From: Isochrysis galbana
Lineage: Eukaryota > Haptophyta > Isochrysidales > Isochrysidaceae
DNA length: 64,000 nucleotides
Direction of reading: 5' to 3'
Assembly: GCA_018136815.1 (NCBI GenBank)
Contig: CM030940.1
Coordinates: 2,401,915 to 2,465,914 of the forward strand
The translations under genes and the position numbers were made by a program. Position 1 is the first letter of the stretch, and each line of letters begins with the position of its first letter. Below are positions 29,462-40,420 of this stretch, piece by piece. The notes beneath the pieces are model-generated. The model saw only the letters and a program-made list of their open reading frames with translations. It did not search any database and was not told where the DNA came from.

Positions 29462-30964
29462 ATGCGCCGCGCCGCGCCGCTTCACCGCCTCCCCTCTCTC
29501 TCTGGCGCCTGCCGGCGCCTGTGCGCTCCCGCCGGCGAGCTGACGCGGCTGCAGCGGTTCAAAGACCATATCTACGCGCTGCATACCTCTGACCCTTCCC
29601 AGTGGACCGACCGTGCCCTCTCGAGGCAATTCGGCGTTCCGCTCGGCCGCATGCAGGCTCTGCTGGCGCTTCAGAGGCTGGAGGAGCTCGAAGGGCCGGT
29701 GGACGAGGAGGCTGAAGCACTGGCGGAGGAGGTGGAGCAGCTTCTCACCCCTGAGAACCTCGCGAGCTCCGCCAACGCGCGCAGGCTCGCCGCGCTCGAT
29801 GGCGCACTCCAGCAGAGCATGCCCAATGTGAGCATGCTCAGGATGTCTGACCAGCAGGAGGACGCGCTGGTGGGAGAGCTAGCGGCGCGACTGGGCGTCA
29901 CTTCGCTCGATGCACCCGACGCGCTCGAACGGGTGGACGCCGCGATTTCCGGCGTGCTCGATAGCCTCACGCCCAAGCAGCGCGCGGAGCTTGTCGCAGT
30001 GATCAATGGCGATTTTGCTGCCGACGGTGAAGGGCGGGCAGACGGCACCGCTGCAGCCTCGGTGGGCGAGGCAGCAGACGTAGGAGCACACGCCAGTCAG
30101 GGGCGCGAAACGTCCGCAGCGTGGTCCGCGTCCGATACACCCTGGCCGGAGGCGCTCAGTCAGCATCCCGGTGGGCTTCTGGGCATGCTCATTGTTGATG
30201 CGAGCCAAGCGATGGCCAATGACGCCGGAGTACTGAGCCCCGTCGTGGAATCTGCAGAGGAGTTGGACACAGGGGTGATCAACGCAGGAGTGACAGCAGA
30301 AAATCCTCGAGGCATTCCTAAGTTTCTCGTCAAGCCTGACCTTGGGCCGCAACTGGAGGTGCAATGATGACTCCAACGCAGCGCGGCTGCGCGGAGCAGT
30401 GCGGTGGCGTGCGCACCCAAAAGCCTTGCGAGAATCCGTTGTCGACCGCGCACGGTCTTCGAATGCCTGCTTCCCCCGGCTCATCGCGGCTTCTACCCGC
30501 CCTTTTGAGTCCTTCTGCATGATCCTTGCCCTTTCAGATGTACATACCGAAGCGCCTACTCCAGAAGCTCCAGCGTGTGCGCTCGATTGACACGAGCGAC
30601 TCGCTTGCTGCAAATCTCGAGAAGCGTGAGGCAAATCTCCACGGCGACAAGACGAGACGGAAGAAGACGGGAGATTTTGTGTTTGTCGATGCAGGTGAAT
30701 CGCGATGTCGTGAGATGCTTTCATGTGTGCAGTATCTAGCCACCTCCCCATGCGCCACTCCTGCTGAGCCCAACCAATGTTGCTGTGAGAGTGTGCCCCT
30801 CACGTTGCCAACCAGGCAAACGCAAGCAGGGCAAGGTGATAAACGACATCTGGATCGTGGGGGCCGATGGAGAGTTGCGGGCGCCCTCTGACGATGAGCA
30901 TCGACGCGCCACGTTGAAGGAAAAGGCACCGCAGCTGCTACCGCGGATCAAGCGCAACTGGTAG
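29462..30964 (+). CDS. Bot1/EMR1-like mitochondrial (ribosome-associated) protein, three exons
   Basis: Exons 29462-30358, 30538-30694 and 30816-30964 join in phases 0 and 1 with donors GTGCAA and GTGAAT and acceptors TTTCAG and ACCAG, giving 400 aa. The Arg-rich N-terminus (MRRAAPLHRLPSLSGACRRL) looks mitochondrial. Residues about 33-60 (HIYALHTSDPSQWTDRALSR and following FGV) match the eukaryotic mitochondrial regulator / mitoribosomal small-subunit family, in which this segment is a short helical motif. The C-terminal exons are basic (KTRRKKTGDFVFVD, GKVINDIWIVGADGELRAPS), consistent with RNA or ribosome binding. The acidic central part is variable. Confidence 0.65.
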
Positions 30965-31402
30965 TGCACACGCGAGTTCATGCTGGCAATAGGAGGCGGA
31001 ACGCGGAAGAACATCATCAATGCGGACGCCTGCCCGCGATGACGCATGTGTAGCGATACACGTTGCATGTTGTTGATTCTTTTAAAACCTGTCGCCACAA
31101 TACTTGAACGCCGAAAGCCATCTTCATGCTCGCGCAACCCGCCCGTGGCCAATGAGCAACAAGGGTGCAGGTCCATCGCATTTGGCCATCAATCTTTTTG
31201 TGCCCTCGTGTGTGCCAATGCCTGCCGAGCATATAGCGGCAGCACGCGAGGAATAGGTATGGCAACATACGGAAATATGCAGCCCTTCCCCTTCCCCTAT
31301 ATGGAAATAGCAAATGCAAATGGTCCTTTTACATAGTGATAGTGACAGCGAGAGGTAGCGGGAGAGGAAGGCATCCACTCGCCGCCCGCAGGCTATCCAC
31401 AA
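30965..31402. other. intergenic, no gene recognised
   Basis: Short overlapping frames only. This is the 3' region of the preceding gene up to the hAT MITE. Confidence 0.5.
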
Positions 31403-31795
31403 TCCGGATGGGACAATAGGCTTAGAATAGGTTCTATTAAGAGGTCAAGAGGCCTACCAGACCTGTTATTACCTATTAATAGTTAATAGGTAAAAAATCC
31501 TTTTAATATTCTCGCCTCGCGCGTGGCTATAGGTACCGCTATCGTACCCACTCCCACATCATCTCAGATCCCTTCCTCTCCCTAGTAACTAAGCTCAGAA
31601 GTCAGATGCCAATCATATTCATATTATGAATCATATACTGATGAATCTATAATATTATTAGTAATTAGTAAAATGATTTTGATTTTGATTTTGACCTGTT
31701 ATTGTTACGGACCTATTGCGACCTGTTAACACGTCTTGTTGCAATAGGAAGAGGCCCCCAAACCTGTTGACCTTGTACCTGTTGTCCCATCCGGG
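31403..31795. mobile_element. hAT-type MITE, 393 bp, cognate to the hAT at 25 kb
   Basis: The ends read TCCGGATGGGACAATAGG and, in reverse complement, CCCGGATGGGACAACAGG. The flanks are ATCCACAA (31395-31402) and ATCCACAC (31796-31803), an 8-bp target duplication with one mismatch. The interior has several ACCTATTA/ACCTGTTA palindromic blocks and a retroelement 3' tail motif at 31495-31520. There is no coding capacity. Confidence 0.8.
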
Positions 31796-31803
31796 ATCCA
31801 CAC

Positions 31804-32897
31804 GGAGCATATTGTTGCATTTTCCTGCCGCGTCCACATGCGAACGGAAGCAAGTGCAGAAGTTAGAAGTACACATGGCGAGCTAGCTATTTATTGGCTC
31901 GCTGCCGCACTCGGCGACGGCGAAGTGATTCAGTTTGCTTTACGTCTCCTTTTTTGGCCTCCTGATCCTCGGTCCTTCTTTCCAGCCCCTCGCAATCCGA
32001 AGTGGGAGGGGAGCGATGGCGACCGATCCACAGTCCCACGAACGGCGAACGGTCCGTCCACGCAGTTACTCCTGCCATGGCTTCGGAAAAAGCGTGCTCA
32101 CAGGGCCCGTCTAAAAGGTCCCGATGCACCGGTGCTTTGGGCGCCTTCCCTCCGGAGCGCCAACGGATAACAGACAATTCTCGACACGTGCACAGTCCGC
32201 ATAAGCTGCAGGGGCCTCTTGGGGTGTGGGTTGCACACCCGGGGCCCATTGACATTGATGAGTGCACTGAGTATCATGCCAGAAGGGCGAGCGACACCCT
32301 TATAATAGCATAAGGGTGTCCGGTGTCCGACGGGGCCGCCCGATGGGGAGTTAGAGCCCGGATGGGAGGGCACGAGACGCCTCCCCATGGCGTCACGCCT
32401 GCGTATAAACTTAGTTGAGTTGCGGAGAAAAAAACAAAGAATAAAAATAGGTATCGGGCACCCCCAGGGGACAAGATCTTCATCAGCAATCGCCCCTAAC
32501 CTAAGCACGCATGTCGCCGCGCTCCCCTCCCATCCCCGAGTGCACGATCTCCACCACCACCACGCCACACTCGCGTAGCTCAAGCTGCGCTCTGGCGTCG
32601 ACTGGTTGGAGCGGTGAAAACGGCCCAACGAGGACGTCCATTGATGAGAAAAATTTTATCATTGCTTGCCCAAAGTGTCATGGGATCCATTCAGTACGCC
32701 ACCGTGCCATCATAACAATGGCAGTTCCTTGATGCGCACAGCATGCGCACAGACACGTTGGGTGTGCACGCCCACGCAGCTTAGCAATTTCTCGCCAGAA
32801 TGCGCAGGTCGTCTATTTCAAACAAATAGTACAGGTCGTCTATTTCAAACAAATACTAAGCATGGCTTGCTGTCCACCACTCTAGCCTCAATCTTGC
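31804..32897. other. intergenic region with repeat fragments
   Basis: Near 32340-32425 it carries a plus-strand LINE 3' end (GAGGGCACGAGACGCCTCCC followed by GCGTATAAACTTAGTTGAG). At 32806-32857, CAGGTCGTCTATTTCAAACA plus AATA is directly repeated at a 26-bp spacing. Open frames here are not family-like. Confidence 0.55.
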
Positions 32898-33686
32898 TCA
32901 GTCTTCGGCCAAGTTTATTGGGCATGCCGAGGAGGTTCCTCGCGTCAGATCAACCGCGTCGATGGCATGATTTTCCGCTTTGACGCGACGGCGTTTTGCC
33001 GACCGGTATTGCTGTGGTGACGGCTTGTAGTCCTCGACAACGATTCGGCGCACAACGAGGCCAAAGCGTGTGGAATATTTCAGGCTCAGCTCCTTGAGCA
33101 ACCGGCCCTGGTCCCAAATATCAGTTGCGAGAGCAAATTTCGTGTCCGCAGAGGTATCTCCCAATGTAGACTTCAGTATCCCAATCCCTTCTTTTTTATT
33201 CTTGAAGTTGGAGGGCACATACTTGCCTTCTGCATCAAACTTAAACCCGTTCCATGTGCGTTCAGTATACTGCCTTTTGGTGGGGAACGCCTCAAAGAAA
33301 CGCACCGTCACTTCACCACATGGCGGAGGAAGGCCGTCCTCATCCTTGCCATCCGCACCCTCCACTTGGACGACCGAGAACGCCAACGCTCGGTAAGTAA
33401 GCTGCTCGCCCGACGCTATGACGCCCTTGACAACTCCGACCCGCCTGCGCTGGCTCGCAGGATGAGGACAGAAACGGTTGCGCAGGAGGCCGTCTTTCTT
33501 TCCATCCACTTCGACATCCGCCATGATGTAGACACCCGATTGCTCGGGGACAGTAATGTTGAGCCAATATTGCTGGCCAGGCACGCCCTCTGCCCACGTG
33601 ACACCCATCTCATCAACATGCTCGGTGAGGGGCGCGCTCGTCGTAGCGTCTAGGAGCTCGACGCCGAAACCATCGGTCAGCACCAT
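32898..33686 (-). CDS. hypothetical protein, 262 aa
   Basis: An uninterrupted frame starts at ATG 33684-33686. Residues about 1-130 alternate short strands (VTWAEGVPGQQYWLNITVPE, GVYIMADVEVDGKKDG), resembling a beta-rich fold such as fungal DUF7918-type proteins. The C-terminal tail is basic (KRRRVKAENHA), perhaps a nuclear localisation signal. No catalytic motif is seen. The composition is normal and there is no overlapping competitor frame, which supports a real gene. Confidence 0.55.
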   Translation of the reverse strand: MVLTDGFGVELLDATTSAPLTEHVDEMGVTWAEGVPGQQYWLNITVPEQSGVYIMADVEVDGKKDGLLRNRFCPHPASQRRRVGVVKGVIASGEQLTYRALAFSVVQVEGADGKDEDGLPPPCGEVTVRFFEAFPTKRQYTERTWNGFKFDAEGKYVPSNFKNKKEGIGILKSTLGDTSADTKFALATDIWDQGRLLKELSLKYSTRFGLVVRRIVVEDYKPSPQQYRSAKRRRVKAENHAIDAVDLTRGTSSACPINLAED

Positions 33687-33789
33687 TGTGCGCCCTGCGG
33701 GGACAAAGGAGCTGGAGGTGGTGAGATGGCACCAATCTCAAGCCTCTCTCCACCACCACCACCACCATCACCCTTTCAATTTCCCCCTA

Positions 33790-33890
33790 CAGGGGAATGG
33801 CACGCCCAACAGGAATCAATGTGTGTGGTTCCAGAATCGCCAGGCTAAGAAGGCGCAGCGCGAGGGGGCAAGAGGGTGTGAGGGGCCGCG
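33790..33890 (+). other. homeodomain helix-3-like fragment
   Basis: After a pyrimidine-rich stretch ending CCCCTACAG, an apparent splice acceptor, the plus strand encodes NQCVWFQNRQAKKAQRE. This matches the WFQNRRAK recognition helix of homeodomains. Helices 1 and 2 were not found upstream, where the minus-strand gene lies, and the frame runs on into low-complexity sequence. It may be an exon of an unrecognised gene or a pseudogene fragment. Confidence 0.4.
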
Positions 33891-33925
33891 CCGAGAGGCA
33901 CGATGTGCACAATCTCGAGCCCGGT

Positions 33926-34200
33926 CTGAACCCCCCCCCCCCTCCCCCCTCCCCCTTTCTTCCCCCTCCACCTGCTGAGAGGGGAGAGTCCCTCGAGGAG
34001 CTCTTTGGAAGAGAGAGGCAACGACAGCAGGCTGGAGCGTGTCGTGTGAGCCGAGCGCTCGTACACCGCACGGTGACAAGGCGGGGTAGACCCGGGGATG
34101 GGCTGGGGGTGGGGGGGGAGGGAGTGTGGGGAGGGAAAGCCCACCTCTCTCCCTCTCCCGGTCTCTCCCAGGCAACCAACCAGCGGAAGGATATGAAAAG
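33926..34200. repeat. C/T- and G-rich low-complexity DNA
   Basis: C runs at about 33930-33965 and G runs near 34105-34125 surround short GA stretches. Overlapping frames on both strands are compositional shadows. Confidence 0.6.
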
Positions 34201-34239
34201 AGCGGGCGGGCGGGAACGAGTTTAAGTGTAGCCACTTGA

Positions 34240-34341
34240 GAACTAAGTTTATACTTAGTTCAGCATGGGGGGGCGCCTCGCGTCCCCCCTCTCAGCCTCT
34301 CAGGCACCAACTCCCCTCCGGGGGGCCTGTCGCAACTAACT
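34240..34341 (-). mobile_element. LINE 3' end, minus orientation
   Basis: Its reverse complement matches the 3' end of the LINE remnant at 9240-9347, including the terminal hairpin (GAACTAAG and CTTAGTTC, 34240-34261). It abuts head to head the plus-strand element starting near 34342. Confidence 0.75.
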
Positions 34342-35440
34342 TTATAGTTGGTCGCCATGGAGCGCGCCGCCGCTCCCCACCTCTCCTTCGGGCCCCCCGC
34401 CGCGGGCGCCCCCCCAGTACCCATGGAGCTGTCGCTGGCGAAGCGACCGCGTCCGCCCGCAGAGGCCGAGCAGGTGAGCGCGACCCCAGTCGCGCCGCAC
34501 GGCCCGTGGCCCCGGCCACACCAGCCACAACGGCCATGCTGGCCCACCCCATGGTGGGCCACAGGCTGTGGGAGACAGAGAGACAGCACCACACAAGCCG
34601 AACCACTCCTCCACCAGGCATGCCTTATGGCAGAGGCCTCTCTCGCCCTGGGGAAGGCCGCGCTGCCCCGGCAGAGCGGCCCGAGACCGGGTGGCCCTTA
34701 TGGGCACAAATCCAACAACAACAACAAAGCGCACAAAGACACTGATCCACAAGCAACACAGCACAGCAACACACAGATGAGAGACAGTTTGGTTGCGTCT
34801 TGGGACGCACACCACACCGCTCTAACAAATGCCCACACGGACCCACACATAGCCTCACCGCTCTCGACCGCCCGTGCCACTCAGGAGCCGCCCTCAGATG
34901 AGGAGCAAGACCACATGGAGTCGGACGCAACCTTCGACTTGTCCTTTCACCAGGAGGGCGACTACACCTTCCTGGAAACCACCGTCTACGCTGCAATAGT
35001 AGAGCTCCTCTTGGAGCTCGAAGGTGTCGACCCCGAGCCGGACTTTTGGGCCCGCTCCATCCGCGGACCATGGCACATCGCCGTGAACGAAGACTGCGCG
35101 CAACAATTCAAGGAGCGCTATGGCGACATCACCACACTCCGCGTCAACCAAACCGACATTTCGGTCAACATTAAGGTGGAAGCCATCGATGAGAAGATCA
35201 ACAAAAAAGGCTCCTCGTCGCGCAAGGCGCTGTATAACGCCCTTCAAGATGTCGCGGCACATCTGGTCATCGAAGCCGAAGGCCTAGCGCAAGCGGCCCC
35301 CAAACGACCCGGGCCCCTAAGTAGAGCACGAGGGGAGTTGCCGCAAGGCAGGGAGTGAGGGAGAGGGAGGAGAAAGAGCGTGGCTTCGTGAGTGTCTTCC
35401 ATTGCCACGGGCGAGGCGAGAACATTAAAAAGTTTTTTTT
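34342..35440 (+). mobile_element. deleted retroelement with ORF1-like gene and 3' tail
   Basis: It opens with TTTATAGTTGGTCGCCATGG and ends with GGCGAGGCGAGAACATTAAA and a T run. At only 1.1 kb it has no reverse transcriptase. The 3' part (35308-35440) shares CCCCTAAGTAGAGCAC, GCCGCAAGG and the tail motif with 42043-42178 and, inverted, 40283-40420. Confidence 0.65.
34357..35358 (+). CDS. retroelement ORF1-like protein, 333 aa
   Basis: The frame starts at ATG 34357 and has a Pro/Ala/Gln-rich N-terminus like the one at 8668. The C-terminal third is a compact mixed fold (AIVELLLELEGVDPEPDFWA, then ITTLRVNQTDISVNIKVEAI). That could be an RNA-binding domain, as in LINE ORF1 proteins, but no signature is clear. 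The last residues overlap the conserved 3' part of the element, so the C-terminus is probably a deletion joint. Confidence 0.5.
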   Translation: MERAAAPHLSFGPPAAGAPPVPMELSLAKRPRPPAEAEQVSATPVAPHGPWPRPHQPQRPCWPTPWWATGCGRQRDSTTQAEPLLHQACLMAEASLALGKAALPRQSGPRPGGPYGHKSNNNNKAHKDTDPQATQHSNTQMRDSLVASWDAHHTALTNAHTDPHIASPLSTARATQEPPSDEEQDHMESDATFDLSFHQEGDYTFLETTVYAAIVELLLELEGVDPEPDFWARSIRGPWHIAVNEDCAQQFKERYGDITTLRVNQTDISVNIKVEAIDEKINKKGSSSRKALYNALQDVAAHLVIEAEGLAQAAPKRPGPLSRARGELPQGRE

Positions 35441-36060
35441 TCCGGGGGGCCTGTCGGTCACCCCCATGCTCTGCCTTTTGGCATGAGCAGGGCACTCAAC
35501 ACAACCACCCAGACCCCCAGTGGGCGCGGGTCGCGAGCCGCACTCCCTGGCCCGATTGGGCCTGCTCTCGTACTGACTCCCCCCCCCCATCCCTGGTCGC
35601 CAGGCAGACAGGGGCCTTTGGGCGGCACCCAGGGCCAGCGAGGCAAGCGTGGGAGAGGCAGGGGGGGCCAGGGGCTGAGCCCCAGCCTCCACTGCCCCCT
35701 GAGCTGCCCTGGCTGGCCCTCTGGACGCCCCCAAAGGACCTCTGAGAGCAGGCCGTGGCGCGCCGCATGCCGCATGGCGACGCGCCGCAGGGAGAGAGGT
35801 GGAAGAGAGCGAAGCGAGAGAGAGGGGGGGATTTGCACCCCCCCCGATGGAGTGTGGTGAGAAACGAAACCCGTTTGCGTTAGCAAACGGGCGGAGAGGG
35901 GCGGCTGGCGACAGGAGGAAGATGAGGAGGGGGAGACTCAAGACGCCTACGGGAACCAAGGTGGCAGGTATCTCGAGGCGCAGTCTTTTATTTCTCGAGG
36001 ACAGCTCGCGGCGAGAGCTGTAAGGGCCGTTCTTCTTCACGACGAGAGGTTCCTCCCCCC
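35441..36060 (-). repeat. dispersed G/C-rich repeat related to 46484-46990
   Basis: Blocks shared in order with 46484-46990 include CAGGCAGACA, GCCAGCGAGG, GGGAGAGGCAGGGG, GCCCAG and CCCCCTGAGCTG. A start-like context, GCGCGCC with CAT on the plus strand, follows. It reads as a retroelement 5' region on the minus strand. The 257-aa minus frame in it is Ala/Pro-rich and probably not a gene. Confidence 0.55.
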
Positions 36061-37414
36061 CCCCCGGTGCTTTTTCCCGGAGAGTCGCCCGACGGCCGTA
36101 GGTCGGTGCGCCTCAATGGGTTTTCCCTCATTTTAACTTGTGGGGAGTTAGAATGGGAGCCGGGGGCATGCGAGAGGGGAGATTTGGAGGGGTGCACAGG
36201 AGTATGTATCTGTGACAACAGCACGCGCCAAGGTGTACGGGCAGGTGCGCTGAGGGCTGTCGTGTTGGTACCGGGCTAGTGGGAGTAGTGGTACTAACGC
36301 TCAGTTGTTTTAAGTGTAGCCACTTGATGGATTTTAAGAGATTCGGAAACAAAGAAACAAAATGGATGCAATGGGGGGCTTGGGCATGGCCGTGAACGGC
36401 TCCGTCTGCCGCTCGCCGCCCTTGCTTCACGTAGGACGTGTGTGCCTCATCTCCGAGGGTATCTAGAGCCTGAGCGCATCTTAGACTAATCTACTTGGCC
36501 TAACTGGTTCGTGCTAAGATAGTACGCGATGCGCAGGGGCTCGTGGCGTATGTCTACGAGGCTAAGCCGCTCGGGCTTGGTACTCCCCTCCCCTACGTGC
36601 CACTCTCACTCGGGGTAGGGCCTGCTCGCCGTAAAAGGTTCCAAACAGGAAGTGGGGAGGTGGGGCGAGCGCGGCGAGGAGGAGCATGGGCGTGAGTGGT
36701 GGCAGCATGGCCTGTGCTTTTGTGCGCGCTGTGTGTTGTAGCGGATGTGAATTTGAGCGATGCGGCGCGTGGGGCGTGGGGCGCGCCAGTTGCTGAAGCA
36801 TTCACGTGATCGCCAAGAAAAGGGCGGGCGAGGTGGCTGCCGCCGCAATGACCGTGACTGCCGCCGCAATGACCACAGGTGCAATGAATGCAGCCCCGAT
36901 GGTCATGCGTGGGGTCTTGACTGTGTTCTGTGTTGGCGGCAGCCTCTATAGTTTATAGTTTCAGACTCCAGAGTATGAGTCGCCGCCACGACATGTGACA
37001 TGTGACGCTTCCCCTAGCCAAGATCGCCCCTAGCTTTAGCTACTATTTGTTCGTTTTGCCGAGCAATCGCACAATTATCAATTATTGTTCTCGTTCGACG
37101 TATTGGTTATTGGCCGTCCCCGCGTCCCCGCACGGGGCCGGACACGCGTAGGCGCTCGACACATACACCGTCCGGTGGGCGTGTGCGTCGTGCACACGCG
37201 CGTTGCGTCTGCAATCTACCAGCACAACCGTCCCATCCGGCACCCCGTCCTTCAAGCTAATTGACACTGACTGATTGAGCAACAAGCAGCGTAGTAGGTG
37301 TAGACACACCATGGAGCACGTGCAACCGCATAGCCCAATCACGACGAAACATGAGGTAAGAGCACGTCTCGTCACAAACGAGTGTCACTTCACTCCTCAC
37401 CGCATGCATTACAG
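36061..37414. other. intergenic region
   Basis: No gene is recognised. TTTAAGTGTAGCCACTTGA occurs at about 36310 and also at 34221. CTAACGCTCAG followed by TTGTTTTA at 36294 resembles 46085. A short duplicated GCCGCCGCAATGACC occurs at 36840-36875. Confidence 0.45.
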
Positions 37415-39825
37415 CTAGTCCCAATACTTGATGGTGCCGTCCCAAGAGCAAGTCGCGACCCGTGACGGCTCAACAGGGTGCCAAATAGCTTGGATGCATA
37501 CTTGGTCGTGACACTTCATCTTGCGGAAGACCTTGCACGACTTCCAATCCCAAAACCAGAGTCGGCCGTCACTGTCGCCACTCATGACGTAGTTGCCGTC
37601 TGGCGACACTCCAGGCACGCATGCATAGCCGGCCACGACGTGTCCCTTAAATACCTTCTTCCTGTTGAGCTTGAAGCGGTCGGAAGCGCTATAGCATGTG
37701 ATCTGGTTGTCAAGGTTTTGGCATAGCATCCATTTGTCATTCGGCGTCTTGGTCACCGCGGGCATGGAGTGTAGTGTCGGGTCGGCAATGTGCTTTATGG
37801 GCACGGGGATCCCATATTCCCAGATGAGCATCTTCTTGTCATCTGCTGTAGATGCAAACCTCCGATTCTCCTCGCACCACGTGATGGTGTTCACGGAAGC
37901 CAAGTGTTGGTCATAGATTTGTTCCACCTTCCCTGTATTTGTGTCATACTGTAGAATTTGCTTGTTTGAGCAGCCTGTGAGAAAGACGTTTTGCTTGTCC
38001 GTGTCCGGATTGAACTTGACAACGTATGGCAACTTGCGATTCCTGCATGATTTGAGCAAGGTGGAGTCAAGTAAAAGACCCTAGCCATCAGATTTCATGT
38101 GTGCGAGTAGTGAGGGCACTCACGTGAATGCGGAGATGCACTGGCCAGTCTCTGTGTCCCACAGCTTCAAGTAACGATCGTAAGAGCACGTAAGGAACCT
38201 GATAGGCATCAGCCAAACACGGAAGTGGAGGCGTGAGGGGGAGGCCCACAGATCACCGACCCTGATGCAGCACACCACAATCGCGTGTAGGTTGCACCAT
38301 GTATGGGTCTAGACTGTACCGTGCATGCGTAAAGGCTGCACACCGTGCATGCGTACAGGCTGCACATGCACATGCACGGGCTTTCCGCACGACTTCGAAT
38401 GTATCACACGAGCGTGCAACGCAAAGCCGGCGCACTGAGGCCGCAATCACCTTCGGCCGTCGTTGGAGAAATCGATGTCTCGAACGGCAGCCGCGTGTCC
38501 CATGTAGGTCTGCATGCACTTGCGTGAGTTAAAGACGTCCCAAATCTTAACCTGCAAGCCATGCGAGAGGTTTAGGGCGAATAGGGCGATCGCGGTCGCT
38601 CGTAACGACGCAGGCGATGACAAGCTGCTATGCCAAGGTGAAATAGATTCTGGTCGGAGACGAAGTTAATATTACTTGAAGGAAGCATGCAGGAGTTGGA
38701 ACAAAGGACCTATCGCATCGCACCGACAGGCGCTGGGCCTCTTTAGCCCAAAACCTTGCGCACCTTGCTGTCCAGCCCTGCTGAGAGGAGCAAGTGACCG
38801 TTGCCCGGAAACCATCTGATGGCGGCAACGCCCTTAGTATGCCCAGACCATGTGTGAATCCAGCGCTTCGGGATGAAGCACTCATGCTCCTCCTCGCGGA
38901 CATCAGGTGGAGGCGTGATCCATGATCTGCCCTGATAATCCACCATCGAGCTGCCATGGAATACCGCACGCTCGGTCATTGCAGGTTTCTCGCCGTCGTC
39001 CTCCTTGCCTTCGTACCTGTGCGCGCAGGGACCAAGGGCGAAACCACCGTCATGACATGCACCAAGGGGTGTGCAAGTGTCAAGACGACGACATCCATCT
39101 ACGTCGACGTGGGCTCACGCAGAGCCGAACGGCTCGCGATGGAGGTGGCAAGAATTCAGGGCACACCTCTTCTTCTCCTGCTTTAGTCGCTCCTCGATGG
39201 CAGCCTTCTGCTCGGCGGTGAGCTCTGGTTGGGCCGTGGGGATCTGCTCATAATTCTCATCGAGGCGTAGCCGCTTCCTCTGCTCTTCCATCTTCGACTC
39301 AAGGGCCGTCTTGCGCGAGAACACACTGTGCCCTTGGGCCTCAGCCCACCGTTCCACGTCACCGACCACGCCCGGGATCGCCGCCTGCTGTGGCCCTCGC
39401 GTCGCGTCCTGGCTCGACGAGCCTGCGCTCGCGCTCGGGTCGTACGCAAAGCCGTACGCGTTGAAGGTGTGGTACTGCTCCTCGAAAGCATAGTCGCTAG
39501 CGGGCTCGAAGCGTGCGACGTGTCCGACGAAGCGCTGTTTCGTCTTGATCCCCGCCGCCCGCTGCGCCGCCGTGTCGAGCGCTGGGCCCTGCTCGGGAGC
39601 CCACATCTCCTCATAGGTCGGGTTGGTCTGCATGACCCTCTGGTTGCTCCTCTCATCCGAAACCATCTGCGGTGGCGCTGGGGCGGCAGCAGCGTACTCG
39701 ATGAGCACGGTTGGCGTCGGATTGACCGCCAGCGCCGTGCTAGACCCATTTTCCGTCTCACGCTCCTCCTCCTCGCTCTGCTCCTCGTACTTGCTGGCGA
39801 GCAGGCCGAGCGCGCTCGTCGCCAT
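37415..39825 (-). CDS. PRP17: pre-mRNA-processing factor 17 (CDC40), WD40 splicing factor, five exons
   Basis: Exons: 39167-39825, 38764-39016, 38451-38551, 38124-38198 and 37415-38042. All join in frame with GT-AG borders and give 571 aa, the usual length of the family. The N-terminal region carries [14 protein letters not shown] and [20 protein letters not shown], typical of PRP17. The rest is seven WD repeats, including [39 protein letters not shown] and [17 protein letters not shown]17 acts in the second catalytic step of splicing. The first intron removes a segment often encoded in other species, so exon 1 may continue differently in an isoform. Confidence 0.93.
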
Positions 39826-39839
39826 GGCGCGCGCGCCGC

Positions 39840-40282
39840 CGCACCGCCTGCGGGGAGAAAGGGGGGGGGGGAAGGGAAGGGGGGAAGGAGGGGAAGGGGG
39901 AGGGGGCATACTATACTACTATACTCTACTATACGGTGGTTCCGTCGGTTTTATTTTGAATGGCTTTCGGCGGGGGAGCTTGACATTGATTTATTGATCC
40001 CTCTTGATGCCGTGGGAATGTCGAACTGGGACGTTGGACCGTGGCCCTCGGGAGGGCGGGAGGGCGGGAGGGCCCATCTCCCGTTGACGTTGGAAACCGT
40101 TGACGTTGGAAACCCAACGACGTTGACGTTGGGTGAGATGGAGGGCTGTGCCCCCACCCCCACCCGTCGTCCTCCATCCTCCATCCCGGGCGAGGGCGCG
40201 GTGAGGCGGTGAGGCTGTCGAAGAGGGGGCCCAGCGCCAGCGCCGCCGCGCCGCCGCCGCGCCGCGCGTTGAGAAAGAAAGA
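39840..40282. other. intergenic region with G run and short repeats
   Basis: G-rich DNA at 39850-39905 lies just upstream of the PRP17 start. At 40080-40130, GTTGACGTTGGAAACC-type units are tandemly repeated with an inverted CCAACGACGTT. No gene is recognised. Confidence 0.55.
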
Positions 40283-40420
40283 CCTCTTAATATTCTCGCC
40301 TCACGCGTGGCCTAGGCCTAGTATCGCGCCTTCTCCTTCTCTCCTCTCTCCTCTCCTACCGCCTTCAACAACTTGCCTTGCGGCGCCTCCCCTCGTGCAC
40401 TACTAACGGGCCCGGGTCGT
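40283..40420 (-). repeat. retroelement 3' part, minus orientation
   Basis: The reverse complement contains GCACGAGGGGAGGCGCCGCA, AGGC and then CACGCGTGAGGCGAGAATAT and TAAGAGG, the same order as 35308-35440. Confidence 0.65.

Noticed and set aside
35267-36040. 257-aa minus-strand frame
   Set aside because: Ala/Pro-rich reading of a dispersed repeat with no domain; a related repeat at 46.6 kb lacks a matching long frame.
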